Origin: Rubripirellula tenax
Lineage (GTDB): Bacteria > Planctomycetota > Planctomycetia > Pirellulales > Pirellulaceae
Assembly: GCF_007860125.1 (NCBI RefSeq)
Contig: NZ_SJPW01000002.1
Span: forward strand, 1,093,768-1,157,767
Length of the DNA stretch: 64,000 nt
Direction: 5' to 3'
Shown here: positions 63,339-64,000 of the stretch, in pieces
Layout: each line of letters starts with the position of its first letter
Numbering within the stretch: position 1 is the stretch's first letter
Position numbers and translations under genes: made by a program
Notes under the pieces: model-generated
What the model was told of the DNA's origin: nothing
The model's input: the letters and a program-made list of their open reading frames with translations, nothing else
Databases searched by the model: none

Positions 63339-64000
63339 ATGCTGAGACAGTTATCGGACCGACTTCACTTGGACCGTCCGTTGGCGTTCGTATTGGCCAA
63401 CAAAGTCTGGCAGGTGCTTTCGGGGCCGATCACGATTGCTCTGATCATCGCTAACTTTACGCTTCAAGAGCAGGGCATGTACTCGGGCATCATCAGCATC
63501 ATTGGGATCCAGTCTCTTTTCGAACTTGGGCTGCTAAACGTTCTTATCGGGCAAGCTGGCCACGAAGTGCCACATTTCTCAGAAGACCGGGCAAGCGATT
63601 CAGACGGTTCGAGTGAGTCGATTAAACGGATGGCCGAGTTGGTCCGTGGCTCTCGTCGCTGGTTTGCGATCGCAAGCATGATGTTTGCGGCACTGGCATT
63701 TGGGATCGGATTCGTAACGTTTCGGGGTACTGACGCTTACGGCTGGCAATTGCCACTCGTGTTCGTGATCCCTTTGTCAGCAATCGCGGTCTTCTTGTCG
63801 CCTTCGATCGCAATTTTGGAAGGTGCTGGTTTTCGGGACGACGTGTATCGAAACCGGCTGTTCCAGATCGTCACGGGCAGTCTTGTCGTTTGGACTGGCT
63901 TGGTACTGGGATGCAAACTTTGGGTACTGGTTTTCTCGGCAGCCGCCCAGGCTGGGTGGATGGCGTATTTGACTCATTGGCGGTACGGGGCATTTTTCAA
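63339..64000 (+). CDS. Polysaccharide biosynthesis flippase-like protein (partial)
   Basis: ATG 63339 opens a frame that runs off the window end, giving 220 residues: LANKVWQVLSGPITIALIIA, EQGMYSGIISIIGIQSLFEL, then FAIASMMFAALAFGIGFVTF and PLVFVIPLSAIAVFLSPSIA, with alternating helices as in Wzx/MATE-like polysaccharide exporters. The rest lies beyond the window. It would move lipid-linked oligosaccharide across the inner membrane and fits the neighbouring sugar genes. Confidence 0.8.
   Translation, partial: MLRQLSDRLHLDRPLAFVLANKVWQVLSGPITIALIIANFTLQEQGMYSGIISIIGIQSLFELGLLNVLIGQAGHEVPHFSEDRASDSDGSSESIKRMAELVRGSRRWFAIASMMFAALAFGIGFVTFRGTDAYGWQLPLVFVIPLSAIAVFLSPSIAILEGAGFRDDVYRNRLFQIVTGSLVVWTGLVLGCKLWVLVFSAAAQAGWMAYLTHWRYGAFF

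Noticed and set aside
1-64000. CRISPR arrays, insertion sequences, rRNA genes, replication origin
   Set aside because: No regularly spaced repeats, transposase frames, rRNA-like sequence or DnaA-box clusters were seen.

Overview
The window reads as chromosomal DNA of a planctomycete, most likely of the Rhodopirellula/Pirellulaceae type. The evidence is the gene content: a large protein with the planctomycete LExRLLL extracellular signature and dockerin repeats, a DUF1501 gene paired with a PSCyt1/DUF1549/DUF1553 cytochrome-like giant, a planctomycete-type ECF sigma factor close to a membrane Ser/Thr kinase, a Cys-type sulfatase, and G/C-moderate, widely spaced genes often lacking a Shine-Dalgarno sequence. 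There are 42 protein genes (two cut by the window edges), two tRNA genes, one short pseudogene fragment and no rRNA, CRISPR array or insertion sequence.

Region 1 (1-17.6 kb) is accessory in character. An RND efflux permease/adaptor pair is followed by a divergent pair of exported proteins: a sulfatase with a C-terminal YHYH domain (minus strand), and a 1756-residue surface protein (plus strand) in which an arylsulfotransferase-like domain and a second YHYH domain are inserted between FG-GAP propeller repeats ahead of dockerin repeats. Downstream on the plus strand are an ECF sigma factor, a Gly-rich EF-hand/redoxin protein and a Ser/Thr kinase. Imperfect inverted repeats lie on both sides of the EF-hand gene. 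This is the best candidate for an undescribed functional unit.

Region 2 (17.6-35 kb) starts at tRNA-Ser(CGA), next to a remnant of a short-chain dehydrogenase gene. It then holds a degenerate receiver protein divergent from lysS, a permuted papain-like protein, a LolC/LolD-type ABC exporter followed by a PcfJ-like gene, a DEAD-box helicase, an RbsCAB-type sugar ABC operon divergent from a histidine kinase, and a 12-TM transporter resembling nucleotide exchangers.

Region 3 (35-42.2 kb) holds a zinc-ribbon/DUF4190/WD40 membrane protein, an ABC-2 type permease and ATPase with an overlapping YtrA-like GntR regulator and its probable operator, a small exported protein and dapA.

Region 4 (42.5-50.8 kb) is core housekeeping: rplY, pth, rpsF, ssb and rplI (no rpsR in the cluster), tRNA-Leu(UAG), ppdK, a TPR-like protein and a fatty acid desaturase, with several clear intrinsic terminators.

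Region 5 (50.9-64 kb) has an RDD protein, the DUF1501 and PSCyt giant operon, an A24 prepilin peptidase and the start of a surface polysaccharide cluster (epimerase, glycosyltransferase, methyltransferase and a flippase cut by the window end).
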